DNA of 64,000 nucleotides from Pasteurella sp049670895. Lineage in GTDB: Bacteria; Pseudomonadota; Gammaproteobacteria; Enterobacterales; Pasteurellaceae. The DNA is taken from assembly GCF_049670895.1 (NCBI RefSeq), contig NZ_CP187170.1; one strand, written 5' to 3'. The notes beneath the pieces are model-generated. The model made no database searches, was not told the DNA's origin, and worked only from the letters and a program-made list of their open reading frames with translations. The position numbers were made by a program, and so were the translations under genes. Of the stretch, positions 62,938 through 64,000 are shown in pieces; positions within the stretch are counted from its first letter, which is position 1, and each line of letters opens with the position of its first letter.

Positions 62938-63987
62938 ATGCATAACAACAATTTCTTAGTGTTAAAAAATATCACCAAATCTTTTGGTAAAACGGTTGTC
63001 ATTGATAACTTAAATCTGACGATTAAACGAGGCACGATGGTCACCTTATTAGGGCCTTCAGGCTGTGGGAAAACAACGGTATTACGCCTTGTGGCGGGAT
63101 TAGAAAGCCCAACAGAAGGGCAAATTTTTCTAGATGGCGAAGATGTCACTAAATCAGCCATTCAAAATCGAGATATTTGCATCGTGTTCCAATCCTATGC
63201 CTTGTTCCCACATATGTCCATTGGGGATAACGTTGGTTACGGTTTGAAAATGCAAGGTGTTAGCAAAGAAGAACGCCAACAACGTGTGAAAGAAGCCTTA
63301 GAGTTAGTGGATTTAGCGGGCTTTGAAGATCGCTATGTGGATCAAATTTCAGGTGGACAGCAGCAACGTGTTGCACTTGCTCGGGCACTGATTCTTAAAC
63401 CGAAGATCTTATTATTTGATGAACCACTCAGTAACCTTGATGCGAATTTACGCCGTGCGATGCGAGAAAAAATCCGTGAATTACAACAACGTTTAGGCAT
63501 TACCTCACTTTATGTTACCCATGATCAAACAGAAGCCTTTGCCGTATCCGATGAAGTGATTGTGATCCACCAAGGTAAAATTATGCAGCAAGCTCCCGCT
63601 AAAGAGCTGTATTTACGCCCCAACTCCCTTTTCCTTGCCAATTTTATGGGCGAATCCAGTATTTTTGAAGGCAGTGTATCAGGGAAATTGGTCAACGTGA
63701 ATGGCTACCAATTCCCGTTGTCCCATGCTGAGCAATTTAACCTAGCAGAAGGGAAATGCTTAGTGGGGATTCGCCCTGAAGCCGTCAGTTTAAAAGCCGA
63801 AGGGGACGCAACACAACATTGCACCATCAAAAGTGCGGTGTATATGGGCAATCATTGGGAAATTGTTGTGAACTGGGCGGGTCAAGATTTATTGATCAAT
63901 GCGAATCCAGAACAATTTGATCCTCAATTACAAGATGCCTATCTTCATATTTCACAACATGGCGTCTTTTTATTGCCACCAGAATAA
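62938..63987 (+). CDS. afuC: ABC transporter ATP-binding protein AfuC
   Basis: 349 residues; Walker A GPSGCGKTT near 39-47, Q-loop FQSYALFPHMS, LSGGQ-type signature ISGGQQQR, Walker B ILLFDEPLSNLD and H-loop VTHDQTEA. The C-terminal regulatory (TOBE) domain with GIRPEAVSL and SAVYMGNHWEI closely resembles A. pleuropneumoniae AfuC. It follows afuB by 15 bp; an uptake sequence near 63832 falls in the TOBE region. The window ends 13 bases after the stop. Confidence 0.93.
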   Translation: MHNNNFLVLKNITKSFGKTVVIDNLNLTIKRGTMVTLLGPSGCGKTTVLRLVAGLESPTEGQIFLDGEDVTKSAIQNRDICIVFQSYALFPHMSIGDNVGYGLKMQGVSKEERQQRVKEALELVDLAGFEDRYVDQISGGQQQRVALARALILKPKILLFDEPLSNLDANLRRAMREKIRELQQRLGITSLYVTHDQTEAFAVSDEVIVIHQGKIMQQAPAKELYLRPNSLFLANFMGESSIFEGSVSGKLVNVNGYQFPLSHAEQFNLAEGKCLVGIRPEAVSLKAEGDATQHCTIKSAVYMGNHWEIVVNWAGQDLLINANPEQFDPQLQDAYLHISQHGVFLLPPE

Positions 63988-64000
63988 GCCACACGCACAA

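Overview
The window is ordinary, gene-dense chromosome of a member of the Pasteurellaceae, most likely the Haemophilus/Aggregatibacter group. The evidence is protein content, gene order (murI beside an rRNA operon, msrB/gapA, grpE/nadK/recN, the yciC-ispZ-yciA-yciI-slt-trpR-mtgA run, rpsT/murJ/ribF/ileS/lspA/ispH, udk/dcd) and above all about 35-40 copies of the DNA uptake sequence core AAGTGCGGT (Hin subtype) on both strands, inside genes and between them. Genus and species cannot be fixed from the sequence alone. I see no prophage, insertion sequence, CRISPR array or integron.

Layout. 1-7.3 kb: the promoter and boxA leader of an rRNA operon leaving the window to the left, then the minus-strand genes murI, ubiC, recG, spoT, rpoZ, gmk and msrB. 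7.4-14.4 kb: gapA, a tiny entericidin-like lipoprotein, an acyl-CoA synthetase, the zinc-binding ZnuA with a long His/Asp repeat, tcdA, mltA and an initiator tRNA with a stringent-type promoter. 14.7-20.5 kb: obgE, two tandem paralogous EamA transporters, rpmA, rplU on minus; ispB and queH on plus. 20.6-24.9 kb: the most accessory-looking block, a TetR-type regulator followed by two overlapping exporter-fold ABC half-transporters, with two near-identical palindromes in front of the regulator and in front of the ABC genes. 25-41.5 kb: argD (with an ArgR box), tldD, rng, putP-cmoB, an orphan CbiK-like periplasmic protein with a poly-His tail, fabB, mnmC, tcyP, grpE, nadK and recN (with a LexA box). 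42-49 kb: yciC-type protein, ispZ, yciA, yciI, slt, trpR (Trp operator across the slt stop codon), mtgA, yajQ, serB, ytjB. 49.8-60.3 kb: rpsT (UUG start), murJ, ribF, ileS, lspA, ispH, an AsmA-like protein, dcd, udk. 60.3-64 kb: a 570-bp gap and then afuB-afuC, without the expected afuA binding-protein gene in front.

Functions group into cell wall growth and recycling (murI, mltA, slt, mtgA, murJ, ispB), translation and tRNA modification (spoT, tcdA, queH, cmoB, mnmC, ileS, rpmA, rplU, rpsT, initiator tRNA), repair (recG, recN), nucleotide supply (gmk, dcd, udk, nadK), and transport of zinc, cystine, proline and hexose phosphate or iron. The clearest regulatory sites read from sequence are the rRNA-type promoters, the ARG box, the LexA box, the Trp operator and the paired palindromes of the TetR/ABC block. 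No wholly new system is evident; the TetR/ABC block, the orphan metal protein and the afuA-less afuBC are the best leads.
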